Origin: Candidatus Omnitrophota bacterium
Lineage (GTDB): Bacteria > Omnitrophota > Gorgyraeia > 2-01-FULL-45-10
NCBI GenBank assembly: GCA_026387165.1
Contig: JAPLMG010000230.1
Location: 1-5,364, forward strand
DNA: 5,364 nt
Direction: 5' to 3'
Shown: positions 4,991 through 5,364 of the stretch, one piece after another
Layout of the letters: each line of letters starts with the position of its first letter
How positions within the stretch are numbered: the first letter of the stretch is position 1
Notes under the pieces: model-generated
Database searches by the model: none
The model's input: the letters and a program-made list of their open reading frames with translations, nothing else
Told to the model about the DNA's origin: nothing
Program-made: the position numbers and the translations under genes

Positions 4991-5364
4991 CTACTTATTC
5001 GCGAAATAGAATATACCCGTCAGAATAACATCGAAGAGTATTATCAGGATGAAGCTCGTCACAACGCTTGATGTCGTAGATTTACCGACGCCCTCCGCGC
5101 CGCCTTTAGTTCTTAAGCCCATATAGCAGCCTATCATAGCTATGATGATCCCGAAGCAGGCGCTCTTGACGATACCTGTCCAAAAATCTTTAAATAACAT
5201 GAACTGGAATGAGAATGTGATATAGCGGTATGGGTTCAGGCCCAGCTGAAATATGCCGACCAAAAATCCGCCGAATATGCCCAATATATCGGCGAATATC
5301 GTGAGGCACGGCAGCATTACCAGGAGCGCTAAAAATCTTGGCACGACCAGATAACGCACCGGAT
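4991..5364 (-). CDS. mlaE: MlaE-family ABC transporter permease, C-terminal part
   Basis: The gene runs off the right edge, leaving 123 codons of a family whose members are usually about 250-265 residues, so roughly the C-terminal half is seen. The first visible residues, PVRYLVVPR, are the conserved MlaE stretch that normally follows an ALEVMGID-like segment, so the GTG at 5357-5359 is an internal valine and not a start. The piece has several hydrophobic membrane segments and the family motif YMGLRTKGGAEGVGKSTTSSVV near the end, followed by a last membrane helix. The protein is the inner-membrane core of the lipid transporter, binding MlaF below and the MlaD ring above. Its TAG stop at 4991-4993 lies 30 bases before the preferred mlaF ATG. 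The operon promoter must lie beyond the window. The family call is very secure. Confidence 0.94.
   Translation of the reverse strand, partial: PVRYLVVPRFLALLVMLPCLTIFADILGIFGGFLVGIFQLGLNPYRYITFSFQFMLFKDFWTGIVKSACFGIIIAMIGCYMGLRTKGGAEGVGKSTTSSVVTSFILIILFDVILTGIFYFANK

Noticed and set aside
4251..5071. Several plus-strand frames opposite mlaF and mlaE
   Set aside because: All are antisense to genes whose catalytic or family motifs are intact, so they are shadows.

Overview
The window looks like a chromosomal segment of a Gram-negative (outer-membrane-bearing) bacterium. The main evidence is a run of Mla-type phospholipid-transport genes. The mix of compact tRNA genes, free-standing homing-endonuclease genes and abundant short palindromic elements resembles candidate-phylum genomes such as Omnitrophota. 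That placement is a guess from style; no marker gene here fixes the taxonomy.

Left part (1-1257, plus strand). Two tRNA genes are expressed rightward, each from its own sigma70-type promoter: tRNA-Leu(CAA) at 161-246 and tRNA-Ala(GGC) at 1049-1122. A LAGLIDADG homing endonuclease gene starts 17 bases after the tRNA-Leu CCA end. Three copies of a 17-bp repeat sit just upstream of a perfect-consensus promoter for tRNA-Ala. tRNA-Ala is followed directly by a GCTTCG-rich repeat element and then by the first nine codons of what looks like a GIY-YIG nuclease gene, cut off by a nested palindrome.

Middle (1258-1430). A 26-bp perfect inverted repeat with a second outer pair of arms lies between the convergent plus-strand and minus-strand units. 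It probably also works as a transcription terminator.

Right part (1392-5364, minus strand). An operon reads leftward from beyond the window: mlaE (permease, cut by the right edge), mlaF (ATPase), mlaD (MCE substrate-binding protein), then a CHASE2-transmembrane-SpoIIE/PP2C phosphatase whose start overlaps the mlaD stop. MlaE, MlaF and MlaD would form an inner-membrane ABC complex moving lipids between inner and outer membranes. The co-transcribed phosphatase suggests a signalling link. Two small elements have entered this operon: a 13-bp palindrome between mlaE and mlaF, and an element of about 209 bp with imperfect inverted ends between mlaF and mlaD.

The most notable lesion is a 10-bp tandem duplication near the phosphatase 3' end. 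It throws the gene out of frame just before the conserved DDITLIVIK metal-binding tail. Deleting one copy on paper restores the canonical C-terminus exactly.
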